Of a stretch of 64,000 nt of DNA, positions 29,992 to 38,801 are shown one piece after another. Numbering within the stretch: position 1 is the first letter of the stretch; the number at the start of each line of letters is the position of its first letter. The notes beneath the pieces were generated by a model that was not told the origin of the DNA, did no database searches, and saw only the letters and a list, made by a program, of their open reading frames with translations. The stretch spans positions 62,001-126,000 of the forward strand of contig NZ_SBII01000001.1 in NCBI RefSeq assembly GCF_004028155.1, written 5' to 3'. The position numbers were made by a program, and so were the translations under genes. Origin of the DNA: Flavobacterium cerinum (GTDB taxonomy: Bacteria; Bacteroidota; Bacteroidia; Flavobacteriales; Flavobacteriaceae).

Positions 29992-30441
29992 TCACATTTT
30001 TTTGATTACATAGGTTACAATAGCCCAGATAACAAATTGGTTTTCTTCTGTTACTTTTATCGGAGAGTAGCTGGAATTCTCGGGCATCAGGTAAAGACAG
30101 TCTGTGTCAAATTTCAGGCGTTTTACAGTAAATTCGCCATCAATAAGGCAAATGGCTATCTTGCCGTCTGAAGGTTCGAGGCTCCGGTCTATAACCAATA
30201 TGTCGCCATTGTCTATGCCTGCGTTTGTCATGGAGTTACCTGCAACTCTTATATAAAAAGTGGTAAGCGGATTTTTTTGTGATACAACTTTATTAAGGTC
30301 GATCTTGTATTCCATAAAGTCCAATGCCGGAGATGGGAATCCTGCCGATACTCCATGTTGTATAAAAGGAAGTTCGGTTCCGCTTTCCAGGTCGGGGCTA
30401 TGAAAAGTAAATTTGGGTTCGTTGTCTTTTCTTATTGACAT
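29992..30441 (-). CDS. umuD: UmuD-like S24 peptidase, polymerase V accessory subunit
   Basis: This 149-residue protein is of the UmuD/LexA S24 serine peptidase family. Ser70 (GNSM) and Lys107 (FTVKRL) form the Ser-Lys dyad. The Ala33-Gly34 bond in VSAGFPSPA matches the self-cleavage site of E. coli UmuD (CGFPSPA). After cleavage, UmuD' joins UmuC as DNA polymerase V for error-prone lesion bypass. There is no DNA-binding domain, so it is not LexA itself. Its ATG lies inside the umuC reading frame, overlapping the end by 10 bp, which suggests translational coupling. It comes after umuC, the reverse of the E. coli order umuD-umuC. Confidence 0.9.
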   Translation of the reverse strand: MSIRKDNEPKFTFHSPDLESGTELPFIQHGVSAGFPSPALDFMEYKIDLNKVVSQKNPLTTFYIRVAGNSMTNAGIDNGDILVIDRSLEPSDGKIAICLIDGEFTVKRLKFDTDCLYLMPENSSYSPIKVTEENQFVIWAIVTYVIKKM

Positions 30442-31703
30442 TGTATTACGAGTATATCATTAATATCTGTTGTGTATCGTGGAGAAAGCATGTCCTGTTT
30501 CATATCCCATGTTTTTTCGGCCTGTGTGCCTAATCGTATAATACGGCTGCCCATTTTTTCATTTACATAATCCATTGTTTTCATTAAAGCTAAATGCTTC
30601 GGATTTTCATCTGTAAAAAGATTAAATTGTTTCGCATTTTCCGGTATGATCTCACTCACGATTACGCCTGCTTTTTTGAACTTTATAGTATCCGTATTTT
30701 CCATAAGGTTTTTCAGCAGTTGTATTGCAGCATTACTTATGGTGATAGCCGAATTTGTTGCAAAAGGTAATGTAATCGCTCTGCTGTAATGGTATTTTGG
30801 TGTGTTGATAGAGTGTTTGTCTGCTACAAGCATTACAATAATTGTATAGCAGCAGGAATTTTGTTTGCGGAGTTTTTCGGCGGTTACTGTTGCAAAGGTA
30901 GATACGCGCTCACGTATCAGGTCATAATCTTTTAATTGTTTCGGGAAGCTTCGGGTGGTTGCTATGCTCTTTTTCTTTTCCGGAACTTCGCCATCGCCTA
31001 TGGCGGGTTTACCTTCAAGTTCATATTTTATTCGAAGACCAACAACACCCATTTCGCTTTTTATCCAGGGTTCTAGGTGAGGCTGGATAAAATCATAGGC
31101 TGTAAGAACATTTCTGGCTTTTAGTTTTTTAACTGTTCTGTATCCAATACCCCAAACATCTTCAATCTTTAACCATTTTAAAGCTTTAATACGTTTTTCA
31201 TCAGTATCCATTACATATACACCCTGCGTTCTGTCCTGATATTTTTTGGCAATACGATTCGCCGCTTTTGTCAATGTCTTAGTAGGAGCGATGCCTACAC
31301 AAATGGGCATACTCAGCCACTTCCAGGTACGCTTTCTTATCTCGAGTCCATAGGTGTAAAAGTCGGGAATATCGATTCCGTTAAAATCTAAAAAGGCTTC
31401 GTCTATACTGTATTTTTCCACATTGGGCGTAAACATTTCCATGATGCCCATAACGCGTTCGCTAAGGTCACCATACAGAGAGTAATTAGAAGAGAATACT
31501 TTTACGTTATGTGTTTTGAGCAACTCCCTTATTTTAAACTCGGGTGCAGCCATACCAATGCCCAATGCTTTTGCTTCTTCACTTCGGGAAATAATACAGC
31601 CGTCATTATTAGACAATACAACAACAGGCTTTCCCTGCCATTGCGGCTGGAAAACCCTCTCGCAGGAGGCATAAAAATTGTTGCAGTCAATAAGGGCATA
31701 CAT
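30432..31703 (-). CDS. umuC: UmuC-like Y-family DNA polymerase (polymerase V catalytic subunit)
   Basis: This 423-residue protein is nearly the length of E. coli UmuC (422). Catalytic acidic residues are at the expected places: Asp6 (MYALIDCNNFYASCE), Asp101 and Glu102 (YSIDEAFLDF). VVVLSNNDGCIISRS near residue 28 is typical. It copies past DNA lesions together with cleaved UmuD. It is the first gene of a two-gene unit with umuD. A -7 element ends only four bases before the ATG, so the mRNA would have essentially no leader. A perfect palindrome at 31775-31786 in the divergent upstream region is an operator candidate. Confidence 0.93.
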   Translation of the reverse strand: MYALIDCNNFYASCERVFQPQWQGKPVVVLSNNDGCIISRSEEAKALGIGMAAPEFKIRELLKTHNVKVFSSNYSLYGDLSERVMGIMEMFTPNVEKYSIDEAFLDFNGIDIPDFYTYGLEIRKRTWKWLSMPICVGIAPTKTLTKAANRIAKKYQDRTQGVYVMDTDEKRIKALKWLKIEDVWGIGYRTVKKLKARNVLTAYDFIQPHLEPWIKSEMGVVGLRIKYELEGKPAIGDGEVPEKKKSIATTRSFPKQLKDYDLIRERVSTFATVTAEKLRKQNSCCYTIIVMLVADKHSINTPKYHYSRAITLPFATNSAITISNAAIQLLKNLMENTDTIKFKKAGVIVSEIIPENAKQFNLFTDENPKHLALMKTMDYVNEKMGSRIIRLGTQAEKTWDMKQDMLSPRYTTDINDILVIQCQ

Positions 31704-31707
31704 ACTG

Positions 31708-31715
31708 CAAAGGTA
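31708..31715 (-). promoter_or_regulatory. Candidate -7 element for umuC-umuD (leaderless)
   Basis: Read on the - strand this is TACCTTTG, a full match to TAnnTTTG. Its last base is four bases from the umuC ATG at 31703, so transcription would begin at or next to the start codon. No TTG stands at the ideal -33 distance. Confidence 0.5.
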
Positions 31716-31774
31716 AATATAATAGTGATTGATTATCTCATTCGGAGCACTGTTAAACTTTGTGTTAATGATTG

Positions 31775-31786
31775 TTGTATATACAA
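31775..31786. promoter_or_regulatory. Perfect palindrome TTGTATATACAA between umuC and the dehydrogenase gene
   Basis: This perfect 12-bp inverted repeat lies 71 bp before umuC and 50 bp before the divergent dehydrogenase ATG. It is a candidate repressor site. The TGT and ACA ends recall SOS boxes in other phyla, but the spacing is shorter. Which gene it serves is unknown. Confidence 0.4.
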
Positions 31787-31836
31787 GTGTCTGTTTGGTA
31801 ATTCGTAACTTTAGGTATAATTAAAATTTTTCCATT

Positions 31837-32589
31837 ATGTCTTTATTAAAAAACAAAGTGGCAGTAGTTTCGGGCGCGGGATCCGGAATTGGGCGTGCCG
31901 TAGCAGAAACCTACGCCCGTGAGGGCGCAAAAGTTGTTATAGCTGATATTAATGTTGCCAATGGTGAAGAAACCGTTGCCAGAATAAAAAAGGAGGGAGG
32001 CGATGCTTTTTTTGTAAAAGCAGATTCGTCTACGGCTAAAGATAATAAAATGCTTGTAGAGGCTGTAGTTGAAAAATATGGAAGGTTGGATATTGCCTGT
32101 AATAATGCGGGTATGGGTGGAGCAGCTGCACCTACAGGAGAATATGATCCTGAAAGTTGGGATAAGGTAATTGCACTAAATCTTAGTGGTGTTTTTTATG
32201 CCTGCCGCTATGAGATCGAACAGATGATGAAAAATGGCGGCGGAAGCATTGTAAACATCGCCTCTATACATGGAACAGTAGCAGCACCAAATAGTGTCGC
32301 CTATACTGCCTCTAAACACGGTGTTGTGGGCATCACCAAAAATATAGCATCTGAGTACGGAGAAAAAAATATTCGTTGTAATGCTGTAGGTCCCGGATAT
32401 ATAGAAACACCACTGCTTACAGATCATCTTAATAAAGATATGATGAAAGCAGTAACCGATAAGAGTACTATGAAAAGGTTAGGGACACCTCAGGAAATTG
32501 CCGACCTGGTTGTATTCCTAAGTTCAGATAAATCATCATTTACTACAGGCAGCTATATCATTGCTGATGGCGGTTATACAGCTATATAA
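31837..32589 (+). CDS. Short-chain dehydrogenase/reductase, NAD-type
   Basis: This 250-residue protein is a classical SDR enzyme with a Rossmann fold. The dinucleotide motif GAGSGIG is at 13-19, NNAG at 89-92, and the catalytic residues are Asn115, Ser143, Tyr156 and Lys160 (YTASK). Asp37 at the end of the second strand favours NAD over NADP. IADGGY near the C-terminus is also typical. The substrate cannot be told from sequence; relatives act on many alcohols, sugars and ketones. It stands alone, divergent from umuC, with a strong terminator behind it. A weak -7 candidate, TAACTTTA, lies at 31806-31813. Confidence 0.9.
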   Translation: MSLLKNKVAVVSGAGSGIGRAVAETYAREGAKVVIADINVANGEETVARIKKEGGDAFFVKADSSTAKDNKMLVEAVVEKYGRLDIACNNAGMGGAAAPTGEYDPESWDKVIALNLSGVFYACRYEIEQMMKNGGGSIVNIASIHGTVAAPNSVAYTASKHGVVGITKNIASEYGEKNIRCNAVGPGYIETPLLTDHLNKDMMKAVTDKSTMKRLGTPQEIADLVVFLSSDKSSFTTGSYIIADGGYTAI

Positions 32590-32613
32590 ATTTGGCTGAC
32601 TGATTTTTAAAAG

Positions 32614-32643
32614 AAAAAGCCATCGCAATGCGATGGCTTTTTT
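32614..32643. terminator. Bidirectional terminator between dehydrogenase and nuoN
   Basis: GCCATCGC at 32619-32626 pairs with GCGATGGC at 32630-32637 around an AAT loop. A-rich sequence lies before it and T6 after. It serves both converging transcripts. Confidence 0.9.
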
Positions 32644-32661
32644 ATATAGAATAGTTTTCTT

Positions 32662-34038
32662 TTATCTGAAAATAAGTTCCAGTGCAAATGATGGATAAAG
32701 TCCCATAGCAATATTAAGAACTAAAGCAATTAAAGCTACTGCACCATAAGTAAAAGGAACAGTTTGTTTTTCGGCAGTACTTTCTTTAGTATACATCGCT
32801 ATTATAAGTTTAAAGTAGTAACCTAAGCTTATAATAGAATTTATAATAGCCACAATAACAATGGCTACATGCCCTGAGCTAAATACCTGATGGAATAAGA
32901 AAAACTTAGCGAAGAAACCTGAGAATATAGGAATACCTGCCATAGATAATAATGAGCAGGTTAATATCCCGGCCATTAATGGATTCGTTTTACCTAATCC
33001 GTTAAAATTATATACGTCTTCATTTTCTTTATTTGTACAAACAAAAAGTACAACTGCAAACGATGCTATACCGGCAAGAGTATAGGCGGCCGCATAATAA
33101 AATAATGTACCGGCAGTAAATGTAGGGCTAAAGAATACCATTAGCATAAATCCTGCGTGCGATATACCGGAATAGGCCAGCATACGTTTTACACTATTCT
33201 GTCTTAATGCCATGATGTTACCTACAGTCATAGACAGTATTGCAACAATACTAATTATTGTAATATAACTTCCCGGAACAGTACGGTTAAGCGTTGTCAT
33301 TAGTTTAAAGAAAGACGCCATAGCAGCTACTTTTGTAAGCGTGCTCATGGTAGCAGTAGTAAGAGTAGGAGATCCTTCATAAACATCCGGTGCCCAGAAA
33401 TGGAAAGGGACAGCGGCAATTTTAAATAAAAGGCCAATAGTAAGCATTACAATTCCGATAAAAAACCATCCAGGGACATTATTGTTTTCAAGTAATGCAC
33501 CATATATAACACCAGTGTCAAAAGAGCCGATTGCACCATAAATAAGTGCTATACCAAAAAGAATGATACCCGAAGCAAATGCTCCCATAAGGAAGTATTT
33601 CATACCTGCTTCATTACTCTTTAAATTTTTAGGTTCACTTGCAGCCAATACATATAGAGATATTGATAAGATCTCAATTCCTAAGAAAAACATTGCCAGG
33701 TTACCAAACGTTACCATAGCGATAGCTCCTGTTAAAAGAAAAAGTTTTATGGCAACAAAATCAGATATTTTAGCTTTGTGTTCTTTATGAACTACGGGCG
33801 TAAGGGCTATTAGAAATATAGCAAGTATTATAAACAGACTTGTAAAAGCTACAGAAAAAGTATCTGTAATTATCATGTTGTTAAAATAACTTAAAGTCTT
33901 GCCATAATCAGCTACGTTAAGGACCAAAGAACCTAATAAACCAAGTATGGTTATGGGTACAATTGCTTTCCTTAAATTGAATATTTCAGCTATAAGGCAT
34001 AAAATCCCTAATCCTGCAATAGCTACTAATGTATACAT
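32662..34038 (-). CDS. nuoN: NADH-quinone oxidoreductase subunit N
   Basis: This 458-residue membrane protein is one of the three antiporter-like proton-pumping subunits of complex I. About 14 membrane segments can be seen. Conserved charged residues sit in the usual segments: a Glu in FLGIEILSISLY and a Lys in LLFKIAAVPFHFWAPDVY, followed by EGSPT. It is the last gene of the nuoA-N operon and starts 8 bp after the nuoM stop. A strong hairpin terminator lies about 20 bp beyond the stop. Confidence 0.95.
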   Translation of the reverse strand: MYTLVAIAGLGILCLIAEIFNLRKAIVPITILGLLGSLVLNVADYGKTLSYFNNMIITDTFSVAFTSLFIILAIFLIALTPVVHKEHKAKISDFVAIKLFLLTGAIAMVTFGNLAMFFLGIEILSISLYVLAASEPKNLKSNEAGMKYFLMGAFASGIILFGIALIYGAIGSFDTGVIYGALLENNNVPGWFFIGIVMLTIGLLFKIAAVPFHFWAPDVYEGSPTLTTATMSTLTKVAAMASFFKLMTTLNRTVPGSYITIISIVAILSMTVGNIMALRQNSVKRMLAYSGISHAGFMLMVFFSPTFTAGTLFYYAAAYTLAGIASFAVVLFVCTNKENEDVYNFNGLGKTNPLMAGILTCSLLSMAGIPIFSGFFAKFFLFHQVFSSGHVAIVIVAIINSIISLGYYFKLIIAMYTKESTAEKQTVPFTYGAVALIALVLNIAMGLYPSFALELIFR

Positions 34039-34046
34039 CTTTTGGC

Positions 34047-35489
34047 TTAATTAAATCTGTTTATTTGTAATAAAATCTTCTGGAGATCCGGCGTAATAAA
34101 GTCTACTATTGGTTTTGGATATAGGCCAAAGAATAATAGTACTGCAATGATGATAACAAAAACAAAACCTTCACCAAAAGTAATATCGGCAAATAATTTA
34201 GCATTTTGTTCACCAAGCATTACCTGCTGGAACATTCTAAGCATATAGAAAGCACCCAATATTATAGTGGTACCTCCAATTACTGCAAACCATATATTTG
34301 TTTGAGCCATACTGTAAAGCAGCTCAAATTCTCCTACAAAGTTAAAAGTAGATGGTAACGCTACCGATGCAAGCACCAGTATCATGAACATCGACGTGAA
34401 TTTAGGTGTTTGTATCCTTATACCGCCCATTTGGCTAATTTCGGTAGTATTGTACCTACGTTGAATAATTTCGGCAGCATAGAATAAACCTACTACTACA
34501 AAACCGTGAGCAATCATTTGAAGGAAAGCACCACGAAGTCCGTCCAGTGTCAATGTGTAAGCTCCTGCAGCAATAAGGCCAACGTGAGCAAGTGAAGAAT
34601 AAGCAAGCAGTTTTTTAAGATCGTCTTGTTTTAAAGCCAGTATTGATCCGTAAATAACACCGGCAATACATAATCCTATTAATACATACATATACTCTGC
34701 AGCTGGATTTGGCGCTATTGGCAGTTGCCATCTTATGATACTGTATATTGCCATTTTAAGCATAATACCAGATAATAGCATAGTACCTGCTGTAGGCGAC
34801 TTTTGATACACATTAGCCTGCCATGTATGGAAAGGGATAATAGGAATCTTAATGGCATAAGCCAGGAAGAAAGCTAAGAATATCCAAAATTGTTCTTGTG
34901 GAGTAAGGAATGCTCTATACAAGTGAATGTTAAGGAACGATCCTGTTCTTTGATACAGATAGATAAATGCGATTAGCATGAATATTGAACCTGCAAAAGT
35001 ATAGATAAAGAATTTTATCACTGATTTTCTTCTGCTTTCAGCATCTCCACTACCCCATATAAGAGCTATAAAGTAGATTGGAATTAATGATAATTCCCAG
35101 AAAATATAATATACAAAACCATCTGCACTTAAAAATGTACCTGCCATGGCAAATGCCATGAACATGATTAATGCATAAAAGCTTCTGGCTTTTGGGATAC
35201 TATTTTTAAATGACGCTAATATAATAATTGGCGTAAGTGCTGTAGTTAACAATAACATGGATAATGAAAGGCCATCACCCTGAAAATTAATAAGGATGCG
35301 TGGTGCTTTTATCCAGTTCATTGTCAGGTCAACACCCATACCCTGGTTAAAGAGGTAAGTAACATAAATAGCAGCGGCAAAAGCGGCAGTGCTAAAAAAC
35401 AATGCTGCTTTAGAAGCCCATTTATCGCCTACAAAAAATGTAGCGGCTGCTCCAAATAATAAGATAATAAGTACAAATGATACGTCCAT
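34047..35489 (-). CDS. nuoM: NADH-quinone oxidoreductase subunit M
   Basis: This proton-pumping antiporter-like membrane subunit of complex I has about 480 residues. Key charged residues are a Glu in YIFWELSLIPIYF and a Lys in AYAIKIPIIPFHTW; AYSSLAHVG is also conserved. I chose the ATG at 35489, which gives MDVSFVLIILLFG and lies 10 bp after the nuoL stop. An in-frame ATG 12 codons upstream (35525) would overlap nuoL and add a polar stretch with no family counterpart. Confidence 0.93.
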   Translation of the reverse strand: MDVSFVLIILLFGAAATFFVGDKWASKAALFFSTAAFAAAIYVTYLFNQGMGVDLTMNWIKAPRILINFQGDGLSLSMLLLTTALTPIIILASFKNSIPKARSFYALIMFMAFAMAGTFLSADGFVYYIFWELSLIPIYFIALIWGSGDAESRRKSVIKFFIYTFAGSIFMLIAFIYLYQRTGSFLNIHLYRAFLTPQEQFWIFLAFFLAYAIKIPIIPFHTWQANVYQKSPTAGTMLLSGIMLKMAIYSIIRWQLPIAPNPAAEYMYVLIGLCIAGVIYGSILALKQDDLKKLLAYSSLAHVGLIAAGAYTLTLDGLRGAFLQMIAHGFVVVGLFYAAEIIQRRYNTTEISQMGGIRIQTPKFTSMFMILVLASVALPSTFNFVGEFELLYSMAQTNIWFAVIGGTTIILGAFYMLRMFQQVMLGEQNAKLFADITFGEGFVFVIIIAVLLFFGLYPKPIVDFITPDLQKILLQINRFN

Positions 35490-35499
35490 CAGGTATGAA

Positions 35500-37380
35500 T
35501 TATTTTGCCAGAAATATATAAACAATTATTGAGCACAGCCCTAGTACAAAAGCAAATAGGTAAAAACCTATACTACCATTCTGGATGGTTTTGCCTTCGT
35601 TACTTAGCATATTTACTGCTTTACCAAGTCCAAAAATAACACTGGAGAATAAAGCTTCGGTAACATCTCTAAAGAAAGCAGCTAAAGCATACAGCGGTTT
35701 TACAATTATAGCCGTGTAGATCTCGTCTACATAAAATTTGTTGTATAATACTTTTGCAAAGCCGGTAATCTCACTTTCTTGTGCCGGTACCAAGGCCTGC
35801 TTAATATATTTGGTATAAGCAATACCAATTCCTATAAGTGCTCCTACAACAGCAAGCCCCATCAACATATAAGCAGTTCCGTCTAATTCATGATGTACAG
35901 CCGGTTTAGCTAAAACAGGAGCAAGGTAATGATTTAACCAGCTGCTGCCCGGTAAGCTTATTAAACCACCCACTAATGCTAATGCAGCAAGAATGATAAG
36001 TGGGAATGTAATTAATGAAGGAGATTCATGTAAATGATGTTTCTGCTCTTCTGTACCTCTAAAGCTTTTGTAAAAAGTAAGGTATAGTAAACGGAACATA
36101 TAAAAAGCTGTCATGATCGATGCAAGAGATGCGATGATCCAAAGTGCTTTATTGTGGTGGAAAGCCGTCATTAAGATCTCATCTTTAGAGAAGAAACCAG
36201 AGAATGGAGGAAGTCCTGATATAGCAAGTGTAGAGATAAGGAAGGTTATAAAGGTAATTTTCATTACTTTTTTTAGTCCACCCATATTACGCATGTCCTG
36301 CTCACCATGTAAAGCGTGAATGACAGAACCTGATCCAAGGAATAAACAAGCTTTAAAGAAAGCGTGGGTTATTACATGGAAAACAGCGATCTCATAAGCG
36401 CCAAGCCCAAGAGCAAGGAACATTAATCCTAATTGAGATACTGTAGAGTAAGCCAATACTTTTTTAATATCGTTTTGAACTAATCCTATTGCTGCAGCGA
36501 CTAATGATGTTATAGCACCTACAATCGCAATGATGTTCTGTACATCTGGAGCAAGGTTAAACAGGAAGTTCATCCTTGTTATCATAAAAATACCTGCTGT
36601 TACCATAGTAGCAGCGTGGATAAGTGCCGATACAGGAGTTGGTCCTGCCATCGCATCCGGCAACCATGTATATAATGGTATTTGTGCACTTTTACCACAT
36701 GCACCAATGAAAAGGCATAAAGCAGCAATGCTTAACCAGCCCATATCAACTTCTGCGCCTGTTGCAATAGCAGTACTAATAGTATTATAATCCACCGAGT
36801 GGAACAAGTAACCAATGATAAAGATACCGATAAGGAAACCAAGGTCACCTATACGATTCATGATAAATGCTTTTTTTGCAGCATCGTTATAATCCTGGTT
36901 TTTATACCAGAACCCGATAAGAAGGTAAGAGCAAAGTCCAACACCTTCCCAGCCAATAAACATAATAAGTAAGTTACTACCCATTACCAGTATGATCATA
37001 AAGAATACAAACAGGTTTAAGTAAGCGAAGAACTTGTGCATGTTCTCATCGTCATGCATGTAGCTTATAGAGTAAACATGGATAAGTGTACCTATACCGG
37101 TAACAAACATTAACCAAAGCAATGATAATTGATCCAGTTGGAAACCAAAGTTCACTTTAAAGTTAGCCATAGTTAGCCATTCGAAAAGGTCTACCATAAC
37201 CGGCACTTTTGTGCTGTTTACCTGTAAGAAAAAGAAAAGTGTAACCGCAAAAGATACGGCAACTGTAAGGGTTCCTAATGTGCCCGATACTGTTTTACCT
37301 AATTTTTTTCCGAAGAAAATATTAAGCAGGAAACCTGCAAACGGGGCGAGTAGTAATAGTAAAGCCAAATTTGTCTCCAT
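35500..37380 (-). CDS. nuoL: NADH-quinone oxidoreductase subunit L
   Basis: This 626-residue protein is the most distal proton-pumping subunit of complex I, with the long lateral helix at its C-terminal end. Hallmarks are MFIGWEGVGLCSYLLIGFWY near residue 140, GKSAQIPLYTWLPDAMAGPT with its essential Lys, and AYSTVSQLGLMF. The length is normal for NuoL (about 610-660). It starts 6 bp after the nuoK stop, within the tightly packed membrane-arm part of the operon. Confidence 0.96.
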   Translation of the reverse strand: METNLALLLLLAPFAGFLLNIFFGKKLGKTVSGTLGTLTVAVSFAVTLFFFLQVNSTKVPVMVDLFEWLTMANFKVNFGFQLDQLSLLWLMFVTGIGTLIHVYSISYMHDDENMHKFFAYLNLFVFFMIILVMGSNLLIMFIGWEGVGLCSYLLIGFWYKNQDYNDAAKKAFIMNRIGDLGFLIGIFIIGYLFHSVDYNTISTAIATGAEVDMGWLSIAALCLFIGACGKSAQIPLYTWLPDAMAGPTPVSALIHAATMVTAGIFMITRMNFLFNLAPDVQNIIAIVGAITSLVAAAIGLVQNDIKKVLAYSTVSQLGLMFLALGLGAYEIAVFHVITHAFFKACLFLGSGSVIHALHGEQDMRNMGGLKKVMKITFITFLISTLAISGLPPFSGFFSKDEILMTAFHHNKALWIIASLASIMTAFYMFRLLYLTFYKSFRGTEEQKHHLHESPSLITFPLIILAALALVGGLISLPGSSWLNHYLAPVLAKPAVHHELDGTAYMLMGLAVVGALIGIGIAYTKYIKQALVPAQESEITGFAKVLYNKFYVDEIYTAIIVKPLYALAAFFRDVTEALFSSVIFGLGKAVNMLSNEGKTIQNGSIGFYLFAFVLGLCSIIVYIFLAK

Positions 37381-37386
37381 TAGGGG

Positions 37387-37707
37387 TTATCCTTTTAAAT
37401 TTTTTAAATTATCGATGTCAATGTTGTTTAGGTTTCTGTAAACGGCTACCAATATGGCAAGACCTACAGCAACCTCTGCAGCAGCTACAGCCATAGAGAA
37501 GAATACAAAAACCTGCCCTGAAGCGTCCTGATGGTAAGTAGAGAATGCTACTAACAGTAAGTTTACTGCATTAAGCATAATTTCTACCGACATGAACATT
37601 ACGATCGCATTTCTTCTGTAAAGAACACCGAATATACCTATACAAAACAATAATGTAGAAAGGTAAATATAGTTTTCGATGCCTATTTGTTGTAATATAT
37701 TTTCCAT
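37387..37707 (-). CDS. nuoK: NADH-quinone oxidoreductase subunit K
   Basis: This small complex I membrane subunit has about 106 residues and three helices. Glutamates within the membrane are expected for proton transfer and are seen in MSVEIMLNAVNL. I chose the ATG at 37707 (MENILQQIG), one base after the nuoJ stop. An in-frame ATG at 37752 would run back into nuoJ and add 15 residues that are not family-like. Length fits the usual 100-110 residues. Confidence 0.94.
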   Translation of the reverse strand: MENILQQIGIENYIYLSTLLFCIGIFGVLYRRNAIVMFMSVEIMLNAVNLLLVAFSTYHQDASGQVFVFFSMAVAAAEVAVGLAILVAVYRNLNNIDIDNLKNLKG

Positions 37708-37708
37708 A

Positions 37709-38215
37709 CTAGTTATTGATATGTTCTTTTTTAGATAACAATACGGCACCAATCATAGATACAAGTAATAATACCGATGCAAATTCAAATGGCACCATGT
37801 ATTCGTTAAGCAATACCTGTCCTAAAACTTTTATAGATTGGTAATCCTGACCCGATACTTTGTATTCTGTAATAACCGGCTGTGCTTTAATAAAGGCAGC
37901 AAGCAGTACAAATGCCACAAGGCAAAATGAAATTACAGCAGATATCCGGGTGAGCATTGATTTGTTCTTTTCATCCTCTTTGTTGAGGTTCATAAGCATT
38001 ATCGTAAAAAGCATAAGGATCATGATAGCCCCTGAGTAAACGATAACGTGTACAATTGCCAAAAACTGTGCATTGAACATTAGGTAATGTCCTGCAATTG
38101 AGAAAAAGCAAAGTACAAGATAGATAGCACTATGGATTGGGTTTTTGCTAAAAATGGTCAAAAACGCAGTCGCTAATGTTATGGCCGATAAAATGTAGAA
38201 TAACGTTAGTAGCAT
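37709..38215 (-). CDS. nuoJ: NADH-quinone oxidoreductase subunit J
   Basis: This 168-residue membrane subunit of complex I has five predicted helices. The conserved segment NPIHSAIYLVLCFFSIAGHY near residue 25 and the glycine- and tyrosine-bearing VIVYSGAIMILMLF near 57 identify the family. It starts one base after the nuoI stop and ends one base before the nuoK start, so translation of the three genes is probably coupled. Confidence 0.95.
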   Translation of the reverse strand: MLLTLFYILSAITLATAFLTIFSKNPIHSAIYLVLCFFSIAGHYLMFNAQFLAIVHVIVYSGAIMILMLFTIMLMNLNKEDEKNKSMLTRISAVISFCLVAFVLLAAFIKAQPVITEYKVSGQDYQSIKVLGQVLLNEYMVPFEFASVLLLVSMIGAVLLSKKEHINN

Positions 38216-38216
38216 C

Positions 38217-38762
38217 TTAGTTTACAGCTTTTAATTGAGTATTTCTCATGGCTTGGTCAAGAGGCATAACCAGCTTGTCTTTACCAAAGATAAAATCTTC
38301 TCTGTTAGTATTCGATTTCACCATAACCTTAGATTTAGTAAGGTAGATAGCCTGTTTAGGGCAAGCCTCTTCACACAGTCCGCAAAAAATGCAGCGCAGC
38401 ATGTTTATCTCATAGATAGAAGCATATTTTTCTTCCCTGTACAGGTGTTTTTCATCCGGCTTTCTTTCGTCAGCTTTCATGGTAATTGCCTCAGCAGGGC
38501 AGGAAAGAGCACAAAGACCGCAGGCAGTACAGCGTTCTTTACCTTCTTCATCGCGCATCAGCATATGCTGTCCGCGGTAAACAGGACTAAGTTCACGGGT
38601 TTGCTCCGGGTACTTAATAGTTACTTTTCGTTTAAATAAGTGCCTGATCGTGATAAACAATCCTTTAAAGATCGCTACAAGATAAAGGCTCTCCAAAAAG
38701 GTCATCTTTTTATTAGAGACCTCCTTTTTTCTTCCCGATAATGATATGGTTTCTATTGACAT
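38217..38762 (-). CDS. nuoI: NADH-quinone oxidoreductase subunit I
   Basis: This 181-residue ferredoxin-like subunit carries two [4Fe-4S] clusters (N6a and N6b) that pass electrons towards NuoB in the peripheral arm. The ligands are plain: Cys78, 81, 84 and 88 in CTACGLCALSCP, and Cys124, 127, 130 and 134 in CIFCGLCEEACP. An N-terminal amphipathic part (about residues 20-45) anchors it at the membrane. It follows nuoH by 39 bp. Confidence 0.96.
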   Translation of the reverse strand: MSIETISLSGRKKEVSNKKMTFLESLYLVAIFKGLFITIRHLFKRKVTIKYPEQTRELSPVYRGQHMLMRDEEGKERCTACGLCALSCPAEAITMKADERKPDEKHLYREEKYASIYEINMLRCIFCGLCEEACPKQAIYLTKSKVMVKSNTNREDFIFGKDKLVMPLDQAMRNTQLKAVN

Positions 38763-38801
38763 TGTATCTATCGTTTTACCTTTTCAGGTATAATTTCTTA
38801 A

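Noticed and set aside
29992..30441. UmuD-like protein being LexA itself
   Set aside because: It has the S24 peptidase part and the UmuD-type cleavage site but no DNA-binding domain, and it overlaps umuC.
31509..31808. A 99-codon + strand frame at the start of umuC
   Set aside because: It is antisense to the catalytic N-terminus of UmuC and crosses into the promoter region.
37708..37752. Upstream ATG giving a 121-residue NuoK
   Set aside because: It would overlap nuoJ by 44 bases and add residues that do not match NuoK; the ATG at 37707 fits length and spacing.
38235..38639. A 134-codon + strand open frame over nuoI
   Set aside because: It is antisense to the two-ferredoxin-motif NuoI and shows no family features or start signal.
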